DNA of 64,000 nt, from positions 434,001-498,000 of the forward strand of contig NZ_JASZYV010000003.1 in NCBI RefSeq assembly GCF_030316895.1. Reading direction: 5' to 3'. The position numbers and the translations under genes are program-made. The stretch is from Variovorax dokdonensis (lineage in GTDB: Bacteria; Pseudomonadota; Gammaproteobacteria; Burkholderiales; Burkholderiaceae_C). Below the pieces are notes generated by a model that ran no database searches, was not told the DNA's origin, and saw only the letters and a program-made list of their open reading frames with translations. Below, one piece after another: positions 31,151 to 40,473 of this stretch; within the stretch, counting starts at the first letter, position 1, and every line of letters begins with the position of its first letter.

Positions 31151-33169
31151 TCACGAGGTCGGGGGCACGGGCGCAGCGGAGGGTGTGCGCGCCTCCAGCA
31201 CCCGCTCGAGGGTGCGATGGATCTCTTCCGGGTCCGCCGGCTTGATCAGGTGGCCCGAGAATCCTGCGCGCATGGTGCGCTGCATGTCCGCCACCGAGCC
31301 GTAGCCGCTGAGCGCGACGACCGGCAGTCGCGGGCTCAACGCCCGCCCGATTTCCACGCCGCTGCCGTCCGGCAGGCCGAGGTCCGTGAGCACCACATCG
31401 AACGGATGCTCGTCGGCCAGCGCCAGCGCCGCACCCACGCTGCCGGCATGCCTGACCCGGTAGCCATAGTCTTCCAGCGCCATGATCATCAGCGGTGCCG
31501 CGTCCATGTTGTCTTCCACCAGCAGCACCCGGGCGCCTGGCCCGGCGGAACGGGGCGCGGCGGTGGCCGGCGCCGTGATGGCCGGCAGCTGCTCCACGCT
31601 CAACAACGGCAGCTCGAGCGTGAAGGTGGCGCCGCGCCCGATGCCTTCGCTGGCGACGCGCAGATCGCCGCCATGCTCGGCCACAAGCAGACGCGAGACC
31701 GAAAGCCCCAGCCCAAGCCCGCCGTAGCGCTTGGTGACCGACGAGTCGGCCTGCTCGAAGGCGTCGAAGATGCGATCGAGCGCCTCAGGATCGATGCCGA
31801 TGCCCTTGTCCACACATTCGAGGCGGTAGCGCTGGCCATCGATGTTCGAGCGCAGTTCGATGCTTCCGCCGGTCTCGCTGAACTTGTGGGCGTTGCGCAG
31901 CAGCGCCAGCACCACCTGCCGGATGCGCACCGGATCGGCGCGCACCGTTGCCGGCTGCGCGCACAGGGCCACCTTCAGGCGCATGCCCTTGGCGTCGATC
32001 TGCTCGCGCATGTCTTCGACCACGTCACGCACGCAGTCGTTGACATCGATCGGCGCGAGACGCAGCCGCAGCTTGCCGCTGGAGATGTCGGACAGGTCGA
32101 GCAGGTCGTCGACCAGCCGCGTCTCCAGCGCAACACTGCGGCGAATCTTCGGCACCAGGTCGGCATAGCGCTGAGGCACCTTGGCGACGTTGGACAGGAG
32201 CTGCGCCGCCACCGAAATCGCCGTGAGCGGGTTGCGCAGCTCGTGCGAGAGCACCGCCATGAACCGATCCTTGGCGGCATTGGCGCGCTCGGATTCCTCG
32301 CGCGCACGGTCGGCAGCGATCTTGGCCTGGCGCAGCCGCTGCTGGTCCTCGTACCTCGCCGTGGTGTCGCGGGCGATGTGGCAATAGCCGCGCAGCGCCG
32401 CGCCGTCTGGATCGAAAAGCGGCGTCAGCAGACATTCGATCCAGGCCGGCTCTCCGCTCTTGCGGAAGACCCAGCCCTCGCGTTCCACGCGCCCATCGGT
32501 CCGGGCCTTGTGCAGCAGCCCGTCGAAGTCGATGCCCAGGGGTTCGCCCTCCAGAAGCAGATCGAGCCGGCGCCCCAGCGCCTCCGGGGCGGCATGGCCG
32601 AACATCTGCACGGCGCCCTGGTTCCAGCTGGTGGCGCAGCCGCCGGCGTCGAGCAGGATGACGGCGTACTCCTGCAGCGACTCGATCACGCGCGCGAACA
32701 CGGTGTTGACCTCGTGCAGCTCGCGCTGCGCGTCTAGGCGGGAGTGCCGCTCGCCGGCTTCTTGCAAAGCGCGGCGCACGGCGGGTGCAAGGCGATGCAG
32801 CCGCTGCTTGCTGACGTAATCCGTGGCGCCCGCTTTCAGCAGATCGACCACGCTCTCTTCCTCGACCATGGAGGCGGAAAGAAAGATGAAGGGCAGTTGC
32901 GGGTCGTGCTCGCGCACGATGCGCAGCACCTCCTCCCCCGAGCCACCCCGCAGTTGCAATGCCGAAAGCACCAGGGACCATGGCCCCTGCCGATGCAACG
33001 CGTCGTGCAGTGCCACGCAATCCTCCACCACGGTGGATTGAGCGGACGGAAATTCCAGATTGAGTGACTGAAGCACCAGTGCGGTATCCGCGGCGGCAGG
33101 ATCGTCGAGCACCAGTACGCGGTGCGCAGCGCTTTCGCGCGGACGGGGGGCGGCAAGCGCTTCAGACAT
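31151..33169 (-). CDS. Hybrid sensor histidine kinase/response regulator
   Basis: The protein has 672 residues and no membrane helices, so it is cytoplasmic. Order: receiver-like domain (about 17-130), PAS domain (about 155-270), HisKA with SHELRNP (His near 310), HATPase with GLGLGLSVSRLLVAEHGG, and a C-terminal receiver with DVVLTDLGLPDGSG. The N-terminal receiver reads LVLSALQL where the phosphoacceptor Asp should be. It is therefore probably a pseudo-receiver, although its DYVSK lysine is kept. No dedicated response regulator is adjacent. The signal is unknown. Confidence 0.9.
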   Translation of the reverse strand: MSEALAAPRPRESAAHRVLVLDDPAAADTALVLQSLNLEFPSAQSTVVEDCVALHDALHRQGPWSLVLSALQLRGGSGEEVLRIVREHDPQLPFIFLSASMVEEESVVDLLKAGATDYVSKQRLHRLAPAVRRALQEAGERHSRLDAQRELHEVNTVFARVIESLQEYAVILLDAGGCATSWNQGAVQMFGHAAPEALGRRLDLLLEGEPLGIDFDGLLHKARTDGRVEREGWVFRKSGEPAWIECLLTPLFDPDGAALRGYCHIARDTTARYEDQQRLRQAKIAADRAREESERANAAKDRFMAVLSHELRNPLTAISVAAQLLSNVAKVPQRYADLVPKIRRSVALETRLVDDLLDLSDISSGKLRLRLAPIDVNDCVRDVVEDMREQIDAKGMRLKVALCAQPATVRADPVRIRQVVLALLRNAHKFSETGGSIELRSNIDGQRYRLECVDKGIGIDPEALDRIFDAFEQADSSVTKRYGGLGLGLSVSRLLVAEHGGDLRVASEGIGRGATFTLELPLLSVEQLPAITAPATAAPRSAGPGARVLLVEDNMDAAPLMIMALEDYGYRVRHAGSVGAALALADEHPFDVVLTDLGLPDGSGVEIGRALSPRLPVVALSGYGSVADMQRTMRAGFSGHLIKPADPEEIHRTLERVLEARTPSAAPVPPTS

Positions 33170-33345
33170 TGCCGCACCGTATGCGCCGCAAGCGCTGCAA
33201 AGCGGAAGTCGGCATGACCCCTGAGACGTGTTGGACGCAGCTGATGTTTCGCACCGTTTTATTGTGTTTCACCTCCCTGCGCCGCTGCGTCAGCGCTGCG
33301 CGCCAACAGTGACAGCGCAGGCACTACGACGGCGTAGTCTGGTTC

Positions 33346-34797
33346 CTACGCTGTTGCGGTGGTTTCATTCATCGCGCAGGTCGTCGTCAAGGCTGTCGCG
33401 AGTTGGCCCACAGTCTGCATCGCCGACGCAAAGCGCGGATCGCCAGCGTGGCCATAGTTCAGGCGCAGGCAATGCCTGGCGCGATGGTCAGTGAAAAAGA
33501 GCGGTCCCGGTGCCAAGCTGATGCAGCGCTCGCGCGCCAGCGCATGCAGCTTGATGGTGTCCACGCTCTCGGGCAGTTCGAGCCAGAGCAGATAGCCGCC
33601 CTGAGGCACTGACACGCGCGTTCCGGGGGGAAAGTGGGTCTGCACCGCCTCCATGGCGATGGCCAGATAGCGCGTCAGCGCCGCGCGAAGGCGCCGCAGA
33701 TGTCGATCGTAGCCACCACGGTCAAGATAGGCGGCGATGGCCGCCTCTGACGGAATCGCCGGCGAGAGGGTATACATGAGGCGCATCTGCTCGATCTTCC
33801 CGGCGAAGCGCCCGCCGGCAACCCAGCCCACGCGGTAGCCTGGTGCCAAGCACTTGGAGAAGGAGCCGCAATGGATCACGAGTCCTTTGCTGTCCAAAGC
33901 CTTGGCCGGCAGCGGCTTCTTTGCGCCGAAGTAGAGCTCGGCATAGACGTCGTCTTCGATCAGCGGGATCTCGTGCTCTGCGAGGAGTGCAACCAGTGCC
34001 TTCTTGCGGTCATCGGGCATAAGACTTCCCAGGGGATTCTGGAAATTCGTCATGAGCCAACAGGCCGCCACGCGCTGACATTTCAATGCTTCGGACAGGG
34101 CATCGATGTCGATGCCCCAGGTCGGAGAGGTCGCGACCTCGAGCGCGCGCAATCGCAGTCGATCGAGCGCCTGCAGCGCGGCGTAGAAGGTGGGTGACTC
34201 CACCACCACCATGTCGCCCGGCTTCGTGACCGCCTGCAGACTCAGGTTCAGCCCCTCCATCGCCCCGTTGGTCAGTACCACTTCAGTGGGAGCGACGACC
34301 ATGCCATCCATCGCGTAGCGCAATACGATGTGGCGGCGCAGCGACTCGTTGCCCGGCGCGAGATCCTCCACCAGGCGCCATGGATCAAAGTCACGCATTT
34401 CGGTCCCGAGGTGTGCCGCCAATCGTGTAAGCGGGCACAGCGTCGGGCTCAGGAAGGCCGAGCCGAGCGGCACGAACTCGCGGCGGCTCAGCGAACCGAC
34501 CAGCTCGAAGACCAACTGGCCAATGTCCACGAACTTTGCCTTTCCGTTGGGCTTTGAATCGTCGGGCGCTTCCAGTCCAGCCTTGGCAGGATCTCCTTTG
34601 ACGTAGTAGCCGGAGCGCGGGCGCGCCTCGATGAGGCCCCGTGTCTCGAGTAGGTAATAGGCTTCGAAAATGGTGGTCCGGCTGAGTCCGCGGGCCGCAC
34701 TCGCGGCCCGCACCGAGGACAGTCGATCGCCAGGCCGCAGCATTCCCGAGCGGATCAGCTCGGCAATCTCGTCCGCATAGCGCTCATAGAGGTTCAT
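33346..34797 (-). CDS. MocR-type GntR/aminotransferase fusion regulator
   Basis: The protein has 483 residues. The N-terminal ~75 residues are a GntR winged HTH (GDRLSSVRAASAARGLSRTT). The rest is a class I aminotransferase fold binding pyridoxal phosphate. Its lysine is expected in the GSFSKCLAPGYRVGW segment and NFQNPLG is a cofactor-pocket motif. Such fusions control pyridoxal, GABA, taurine or ectoine genes. The next gene upstream (35021) is on the opposite strand and not clearly a target. The specific effector is unknown. Confidence 0.92.
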   Translation of the reverse strand: MNLYERYADEIAELIRSGMLRPGDRLSSVRAASAARGLSRTTIFEAYYLLETRGLIEARPRSGYYVKGDPAKAGLEAPDDSKPNGKAKFVDIGQLVFELVGSLSRREFVPLGSAFLSPTLCPLTRLAAHLGTEMRDFDPWRLVEDLAPGNESLRRHIVLRYAMDGMVVAPTEVVLTNGAMEGLNLSLQAVTKPGDMVVVESPTFYAALQALDRLRLRALEVATSPTWGIDIDALSEALKCQRVAACWLMTNFQNPLGSLMPDDRKKALVALLAEHEIPLIEDDVYAELYFGAKKPLPAKALDSKGLVIHCGSFSKCLAPGYRVGWVAGGRFAGKIEQMRLMYTLSPAIPSEAAIAAYLDRGGYDRHLRRLRAALTRYLAIAMEAVQTHFPPGTRVSVPQGGYLLWLELPESVDTIKLHALARERCISLAPGPLFFTDHRARHCLRLNYGHAGDPRFASAMQTVGQLATALTTTCAMNETTATA

Positions 34798-35020
34798 GGC
34801 GTCACGGACGCGAGGGCCAGGGAGCCAGCTCCATGCACAAGGCGCCGGCTAAATGCGCCCAACGTGTTCCGGTTCGGGCAACGGTACTCCAATTCGCACT
34901 GAGTGCCACCGATGACCCTGGTGGCGACGCATCTGGCCCGGTCGATTTCGTCCCGATCTGACTCTGTTCGGTGAGCGCGCGTTTGCGAACAATGGTGGGC
35001 ACAACCGAACTCTTGGCCAG

Positions 35021-35440
35021 ATGAATACAAACGAAGCGCTGGAGCTCGAACGGGCTATCCACCAGATCCAACTGATCCTCCAATCCCGGTACCGTGACCA
35101 CGAATACACGCCATGGGCCGGACCCACGGGGCTCGGCGAACTTCCGCCGACGGACAAAGAGATGGCCATCCACATGGTCGAAGCAGCCAACGAGGCATCT
35201 CGGGAGCGAGTCGCGACCCACTTTGTTCTGACGTCCTCCACCATCCTCCTCGGAGTGGCCCAGCGCCTCATGAGCGCGCCGAGCTATCTTTCGCCGAAGG
35301 ACCGCGCGGCGCGCATGCGGCAACTGACCGACGATCTCCGCACCGGAGCACGGACCGCGTATCGCGCCGGGCTGATGCTGCTCGACGTGGATCCGTGCCT
35401 GCCGCCATCCGCCGATGGAGCGAAGTCGTCCAACGCCTGA
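35021..35440 (+). CDS. Hypothetical protein
   Basis: The protein has 139 residues starting MNTNEALELERAIHQIQLIL. It is mostly alpha-helical by composition, with no signal peptide and no motif I can name. It is divergent from the MocR-type regulator across a 223-bp gap, so it may be a target of that regulator. Codon use is like its neighbours, and I see no known domain. The start has no strong ribosome site, so confidence is moderate. Confidence 0.55.
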   Translation: MNTNEALELERAIHQIQLILQSRYRDHEYTPWAGPTGLGELPPTDKEMAIHMVEAANEASRERVATHFVLTSSTILLGVAQRLMSAPSYLSPKDRAARMRQLTDDLRTGARTAYRAGLMLLDVDPCLPPSADGAKSSNA

Positions 35441-35525
35441 CGATTCGGCCGATCGGCTCCTTTGGGGAACGTGCCGGACGCGCAATCGGCGCGTCCCCGG
35501 TCATGGTCGGCTCCTGCCCGACGCG

Positions 35526-35996
35526 TCAATCTTTTTCAGCAAGCTCGCCCCGCGGCGGATCGCGCTTGATGAAGCTGATCTTGCCGTTGGGTTCGAGCAT
35601 CGCCCACGCCACATCTTCGAGCCGCGCGATGCCCGCCAACCGCATCTCGGACTCGATCTCCATGCGCGTCAATCGATCGCGGCGACGGTTGTCATCGAGC
35701 ACCTTGCCGTGGCGCACGATGACGCGCGGCTCTCCTTCAAGCACCCTGGCGGCCCTGGGCGACAGGTACGACAGCCAACTGAGCACCAGGCCCCACAGTG
35801 CAAAGGTGCCCACGGCCAGGGTGGCGCCCGTCAGGCTGAAGTCGTTTTGCGTCACCCCCTGCTGGATCAGGTCTCCGATGACGACCATCACGATGAACTC
35901 GAACGGCGTCATCTGACCAAGCTCGCGCTTGCCCAGCAGCCGCACCAGCAGATAGAGCACGGCAAACATCGCTGTGGCGCGCAGGACGATTTCCAT
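35526..35996 (-). CDS. DUF421 (YetF-like) membrane protein
   Basis: The protein has 156 residues with two or three N-terminal membrane helices (MEIVLRATAMFAVLYLLVRLL onward) and a soluble C-terminal region with VLEGEPRVIVRHGKVLDDN, the DUF421 core. YetF-type proteins sit in the membrane of many bacteria and their role is undefined. Its start overlaps the stop of the preceding gene by one base (TGATG), so the two are expressed together. Confidence 0.85.
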   Translation of the reverse strand: MEIVLRATAMFAVLYLLVRLLGKRELGQMTPFEFIVMVVIGDLIQQGVTQNDFSLTGATLAVGTFALWGLVLSWLSYLSPRAARVLEGEPRVIVRHGKVLDDNRRRDRLTRMEIESEMRLAGIARLEDVAWAMLEPNGKISFIKRDPPRGELAEKD

Positions 35997-36535
35997 CAGG
36001 GCATCACCCTCAGTTCGCGACGGCTGGCGGCGATCAAGCGGCCGTCGTCGAGCACTCGTATGTCGCCGGCCAAGCGTCCGAAGAAGCGTGGGTTGATCTG
36101 CGCGTCCACCTTGAAGATCAACGCTTCACCCTGGGCGAGCGCATCGAAGCCGAATCGGATGCGCCCGTCCTTGAAGGTCTCGCTGTCGGCAGCTGGCACC
36201 ATCGAATTGATCGTGGTCTCGGTCCACAGGTGCGGATCCACCTCGATCTGCAGCCGCGAGATGTCCGTATTGGCATGCACCTCGATGAGCGCTTCGTACA
36301 GGTCGCCAGTGCTGACGACTGTCGGCATCGCCACGCTCAAGTCCACGGCGCCCGTGGCGTGACTGCGCTCGGGCCAGGGCTTGCCCAGCCATCCCGAAGC
36401 GCCGAGGCCCACCACCGCAAGCAGGACAAGCAGCGACAGCGGGCTGGCGTGGCGTGCAATGGCGCTGCCGGTCCGCAGATGGGCCGGATCGATGCCGTCC
36501 GGCATGGCGCCGGGAGTTTCGTTGGGAGCAGACAC
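35996..36535 (-). CDS. Hypothetical membrane-anchored protein coupled to DUF421 gene
   Basis: The protein has 179 residues from GTG 36535, which is preceded by AGAGAAG. One membrane helix (about residues 34-50, LSLLVLLAVVGLGASGWLG) is followed by a beta-rich extracytoplasmic domain. I do not recognise the family. Coupling to the DUF421 gene suggests a joint membrane complex. The gene is divergent from the SOS-boxed radical SAM gene across 167 bp. Confidence 0.7.
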   Translation of the reverse strand: MSAPNETPGAMPDGIDPAHLRTGSAIARHASPLSLLVLLAVVGLGASGWLGKPWPERSHATGAVDLSVAMPTVVSTGDLYEALIEVHANTDISRLQIEVDPHLWTETTINSMVPAADSETFKDGRIRFGFDALAQGEALIFKVDAQINPRFFGRLAGDIRVLDDGRLIAASRRELRVMP

Positions 36536-36682
36536 GTTTCTTCTCTGGCGAAGAGATGCACAGCACAAGCGTTGTGCAGTTTCGGCACGACCGCTTGGCG
36601 GCGCATGTCGTCCGTTGTCGCCGGCACGTGTCCGCTGCTGGCGACAGGCTGACTTCGCCGTCTAAGGCGCCAGAGAAAGATA

Positions 36683-36698
36683 CTGTATATACTTACAG
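36683..36698. promoter_or_regulatory. LexA (SOS) box
   Basis: CTGTATATACTTACAG matches the LexA consensus CTGT-N8-ACAG in every fixed position. It ends 4 bp before the ATG of the radical SAM gene, so LexA binding would block transcription into it. This places the radical SAM/UdgX pair under DNA-damage control. Confidence 0.85.
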
Positions 36699-36702
36699 TA
36701 CC

Positions 36703-38061
36703 ATGGCGTTGTCGATCCTTCGCAAGCTGTCCATCCTGGCGGACGCCGCCAAATACGACGCGTCGTGTGCATCGTCGGGCGCCCAACCGCGCAACTCCCG
36801 TGATCAGAAGGGCATTGGCTCCACCAACGGTTGCGGCATCTGCCACAGCTATGCGCCCGACGGCCGGTGCATTTCGCTGCTGAAGGTGCTGCTGACCAAC
36901 TGGTGCATCTACGACTGCCTCTATTGCGTGAATCGCGAGTCCAGCAACGTGGAGCGCGCCCGCTTTTCCGTGGAAGAGGTGGTGCAGCTCACCTTGGACT
37001 TCTATCGCCGCAATCTCATCGAGGGCCTGTTCCTGAGTTCGGGAATCATCCAGACGCCCGACTACACGATGGAGCAACTGATCGAAGTCGCGCGCCGACT
37101 GCGCGAGGACCATCAGTTCCGTGGCTATATCCACCTCAAGACCATTCCCGACGCGAGCGCTGATCTGATCGCGCGCGCCGGCCTTCACGCGGACCGCCTG
37201 AGCATCAACATCGAGCTGCCGACGCAGGCCTCGCTCGTGCAGTTGGCTCCGCAAAAAGATGTGGGCGGCATCAAGCGCTCCATGGCGCGCATCCGCCTTC
37301 AGCTCGACGACGCCAAAGAGGCACAAAAGAACGCCCGGCATACCCGTTCCATGCCCGGGGCACCCGCCGCGCGACCGGCGCCTGCTCGCTTCGCCCCCGC
37401 TGGGCAAAGCACGCAGATGATCGTGGGCGCCGACGCGTCGGACGACCGCGTCATTCTTCGCACCAGCGTGACCCTCTATCGAAGCTATGGGCTCCGACGC
37501 GTCTACTACAGCGCCTTCAGCCCCATTCCGCATGCGAGCGCGCTGCTGCCCGGCCGCGCCGCGCCGTTGATGCGCGAGCACCGCCTCTACCAGGCCGACT
37601 GGCTCATGCGCCACTACGGATTTCAAGAGCAAGAGCTGGTCACCGACGCGGGCCTGCTGCCTCTGAACATGGACCCGAAGCTGGCCTGGGCGCTCGCTCA
37701 TCCCGAGTGGTTTCCGGTCGACCTGAACCGCGCGCCGAGAGAAACGCTGCTGCGCGTGCCCGGGCTGGGCACACGCTCGGTCGAGCGCTTGCTGAAAGCG
37801 CGCAGCCTGCGCCAGGTGCGCAAGTCGGACGTCTTGCGCCTGGGTGCTCCGGGCGCGCGCATCCTGGCCTTCGTCGCGCTGCCCGATCACCGACCTGGCA
37901 ATGACGCAGCCCGCCTGCTCGAAGCGGCCATGCGCAGCAAGGCGCCGGGGCCATCGTCGCGGGTCGCAGCGGCCGCGCAGCAGGGCGATCTTTTCGAGAC
38001 GGCCGCCCCTGCGGACATGCCTGCCCCGGCCGCGCTTGCGGGCGAGCCTGTCCTGGCGTGA
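36703..38061 (+). CDS. Putative DNA modification/repair radical SAM protein
   Basis: The protein has 452 residues. The radical SAM cluster CIYDCLYC (CX3CX2C) lies near residue 70, preceded by a cysteine-rich CGICHSYAPDGRC. The C-terminal region holds a helix-hairpin-helix DNA-binding motif (DLNRAPRETLLRVPGLG). This matches the family named as a putative DNA modification/repair radical SAM protein that co-occurs with DUF4130/UdgX. The start at 36703 is fixed by the SOS box just upstream. It is followed 16 bp downstream by the DUF4130-UdgX gene. The chemistry is undetermined; removal or repair of a damaged base is the natural guess. Confidence 0.9.
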   Translation: MALSILRKLSILADAAKYDASCASSGAQPRNSRDQKGIGSTNGCGICHSYAPDGRCISLLKVLLTNWCIYDCLYCVNRESSNVERARFSVEEVVQLTLDFYRRNLIEGLFLSSGIIQTPDYTMEQLIEVARRLREDHQFRGYIHLKTIPDASADLIARAGLHADRLSINIELPTQASLVQLAPQKDVGGIKRSMARIRLQLDDAKEAQKNARHTRSMPGAPAARPAPARFAPAGQSTQMIVGADASDDRVILRTSVTLYRSYGLRRVYYSAFSPIPHASALLPGRAAPLMREHRLYQADWLMRHYGFQEQELVTDAGLLPLNMDPKLAWALAHPEWFPVDLNRAPRETLLRVPGLGTRSVERLLKARSLRQVRKSDVLRLGAPGARILAFVALPDHRPGNDAARLLEAAMRSKAPGPSSRVAAAAQQGDLFETAAPADMPAPAALAGEPVLA

Positions 38062-38077
38062 CTTCGGTTGCGGCACC

Positions 38078-39559
38078 ATGACCGAAAGCTGCTCGCCCGT
38101 GCAGGGGCACGACGATTTCGAAGTCTTCCTCGCACGCTTGCGCGATGCCTTGCATCGCGGGCTGGAACCTGGCGAAGTGTCTTGGGAACGGTCTGCGCAG
38201 ACCTCCTTGCTGGACGAAGCCGACAGCGCGCCGGCCGCCATCGACGCTGCTGCCGAACGAGCACGGCCGGTGCTGCGACTGCCGCGCGGATTCATCGAGC
38301 TGCTGCGCGTGGCGATGCTTCACGAAGGCGCTGACCGCTTCCATGCGGCTCACACACTGGCTGTAGCCATCCTTCAGGACCGCCGCGCATGGAGCGACGT
38401 ATTGCGGGGCGATCGCCTGCAACTCGAGCGCATGGCGCGAGAGGTTCGCCGCGAGATTCACAAGATGCACGCCTTCGTCCGATTTCGGCCGATGAACGAC
38501 GACGACGGCGAATGCTTCGTCGCCTGGTTCGAGCCCACGCATCGCATCGTGCGGGCGGCCGCGCCCTTCTTCGTCGACCGCTTCGCTGCCATGAGGTGGG
38601 CGATCCTCACTCCGCAAGAGAGCGTGCATTGGGACCGGCGCGAATTGCGCTTCGGCCCAGCGGCAAGGCGTGCCGATGCGCCCGGGCCGGATGGTGGAGA
38701 GGCTTTGTGGATCGAGTACTACCGCAGCATCTTCAATCCCGCACGCGCCAACCTGACGATGATGCGCCGCGAGATGCCCGTGCGCTTCTGGCGCAACCTG
38801 CCGGAAGCCGCGCAGATTTCTTCACTTCTTCGTGAAGCCCAATCGCGCGCGACGGACATGCAATCACAGGTCACACCGCCGCGCGAACGACGAGCCGGCC
38901 AGCGCGGCTGCGGCCAAGACGATCCTGCACTGCTGCAAGCACCTGCCGGCGACGGCCCGACCGAGCGGCTGGCCGTGCTGGCCCGTCGTGCAGCCGGCTG
39001 CGAAGCGTGCCCTTTTTCTGCGGATGCAACGCAGACCGTCTGGGGCGAAGGCGCGGCTCATGCGGCACTCATGCTCGTGGGCGAACAGCCCGGCGACCAG
39101 GAAGACCTGGCCGGCCGGCCCTTCGTCGGACCGGCCGGGCAACTTCTTCGGCGCGCCATTGCGCAGTTGGGGTGGCCGGCCGACCAGATCTACCTGACCA
39201 ACGCCGTCAAGCACTTCAAGTACGAATGGCGCGGCAAGCGGCGCATCCACAAGACGGCCGCGCAACGCGAGGCGCTGGCGTGTGCGGATTGGTTGGAAGC
39301 CGAGATCGACGCCGTCCGACCACGTGCGCTGGTGGCACTGGGTCGCACCGCGTTGACCAGCCTGATGGGGCGCCCCCTCAGCATCGAGGAACATGCAGGG
39401 CAATGGCTGAGACGCAGGGTCGATGGGCTGCCGGTCTACGTCATGCCGCATCCGGCGGCGGTCCTGCGTGCGGGCGATGCCGACTCAGGCACGCGGGAGG
39501 CCGAGTGGACCCGCCTTCTCGCAGGCGCCGGCCAGGCCCTGCGAGCCGACGGCGACTGA
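38078..39559 (+). CDS. DUF4130-UdgX fusion, uracil-DNA glycosylase
   Basis: The protein has 493 residues. The N-terminal ~250 form the DUF4130 domain that accompanies the radical SAM partner. The C-terminal ~200 form a UdgX-type uracil-DNA glycosylase: the first motif is GEQPGDQEDLAGRPFVGPAG and the second is KRRIHK, whose His is the residue that covalently traps uracil-DNA in described UdgX enzymes. C-terminal MPHPAAVLR is the family end motif. It shares the SOS-controlled operon with the gene above. The fusion links glycosylase action and radical chemistry in one transcript. Confidence 0.92.
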   Translation: MTESCSPVQGHDDFEVFLARLRDALHRGLEPGEVSWERSAQTSLLDEADSAPAAIDAAAERARPVLRLPRGFIELLRVAMLHEGADRFHAAHTLAVAILQDRRAWSDVLRGDRLQLERMAREVRREIHKMHAFVRFRPMNDDDGECFVAWFEPTHRIVRAAAPFFVDRFAAMRWAILTPQESVHWDRRELRFGPAARRADAPGPDGGEALWIEYYRSIFNPARANLTMMRREMPVRFWRNLPEAAQISSLLREAQSRATDMQSQVTPPRERRAGQRGCGQDDPALLQAPAGDGPTERLAVLARRAAGCEACPFSADATQTVWGEGAAHAALMLVGEQPGDQEDLAGRPFVGPAGQLLRRAIAQLGWPADQIYLTNAVKHFKYEWRGKRRIHKTAAQREALACADWLEAEIDAVRPRALVALGRTALTSLMGRPLSIEEHAGQWLRRRVDGLPVYVMPHPAAVLRAGDADSGTREAEWTRLLAGAGQALRADGD

Positions 39560-39597
39560 GCAGTTCGCACCACCCCGCCGAATCGAACGGCAGCGAA

Positions 39598-40329
39598 TCA
39601 GGCGCATGCGCGCGATGCGATCTCGGGCGCAAGGTAGAGATAAGCCGGATCGAATTTGGCGACCCTGACCAGTTCCTTGAGATTGAGTATCCGCACCCGC
39701 GAGGCACGAACCTCGCACAGTTGCGCCTCGCGCAACTCCCTCAGCACACGATTCACATGCACATTGGTCAGCGCGCAGACCTGCCCCAAGTCCGCCTGAG
39801 TCATTGGTAGCGCGAACTCGGCTCCATCGGAAGCGCCGATGGCCAGCAGGCGCGCATTGGTTTCGCACAGGAAATGCGCGACCCGTTCGACGGCGGTGAG
39901 GCTTGCCAGCCGATAGATCCACTGTCGATGCATGGCCGCGTCGAGCAGGGTCAGGAACCAGAGTCGGCGTGCGAGCGTTGCATCTTCTACCTGGATCTGT
40001 TTAAGCGCCGCATGCGTGAACAGGGCGATCTTCACGTCCGTCAGCGCGCCGACATCGTGATCGAGGCGCTTCAGGACGTAGGCGTGCAGGTCCACGAAGT
40101 CGCCGGGCACGTGCATCGCAACCAGATGGCGCTTGCCATCGACTGCATCCACATGCCGCGTCATCAGGCCCTCTACGAGCAAGGTGCTCACTTCGACCGG
40201 TGAGCCCTGGCGCACCACGATCTGCCCGGCTGCATAGGTGCGCGTGAACGAGATGCTGCTTTCGAGGGTGTCGCGCTCGGCGTCCGAGAGCTCGGTGTTT
40301 CGAAGACGAAGCACATTGCGAGTGAGCAT
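39598..40329 (-). CDS. Crp/Fnr family transcriptional regulator
   Basis: The protein has 243 residues from ATG 40329 (MLTRNVLRLRNTELSDAERD). The N-terminal cyclic-nucleotide-binding-like beta domain is followed by a helical linker and a C-terminal HTH (MTQADLGQVCALTNVHVNRV). The N terminus lacks a cysteine cluster, so it is not an oxygen-sensing FNR of the usual kind. The recognition helix VHVNRVLREL differs from CRP and FNR. An FNR-like box lies about 48 bp upstream, which suggests autoregulation or control by another family member. Confidence 0.88.
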   Translation of the reverse strand: MLTRNVLRLRNTELSDAERDTLESSISFTRTYAAGQIVVRQGSPVEVSTLLVEGLMTRHVDAVDGKRHLVAMHVPGDFVDLHAYVLKRLDHDVGALTDVKIALFTHAALKQIQVEDATLARRLWFLTLLDAAMHRQWIYRLASLTAVERVAHFLCETNARLLAIGASDGAEFALPMTQADLGQVCALTNVHVNRVLRELREAQLCEVRASRVRILNLKELVRVAKFDPAYLYLAPEIASRACA

Positions 40330-40376
40330 GGTCGAGCCCTTGCTTGGGATGGTGCGCGAGAAGTGCGCCGCCCGCA

Positions 40377-40390
40377 TTAATGTGAATCAA
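40377..40390. promoter_or_regulatory. FNR-like box
   Basis: TTAATGTGAATCAA differs from TTGAT-N4-ATCAA at one position. It lies 48 bp upstream of the Crp/Fnr gene start on the minus strand and about 84 bp upstream of the DUF2934 gene on the plus strand. It could serve either gene. The dyad is short, so chance occurrence is possible. Confidence 0.5.
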
Positions 40391-40473
40391 AGTCTGAAAG
40401 ATATTTCGCTCTGCCATCGCAAAGGGATCGTGTCCTACGTGGCGGCCGCCACGGCCATCCCAATCTTCGATGC

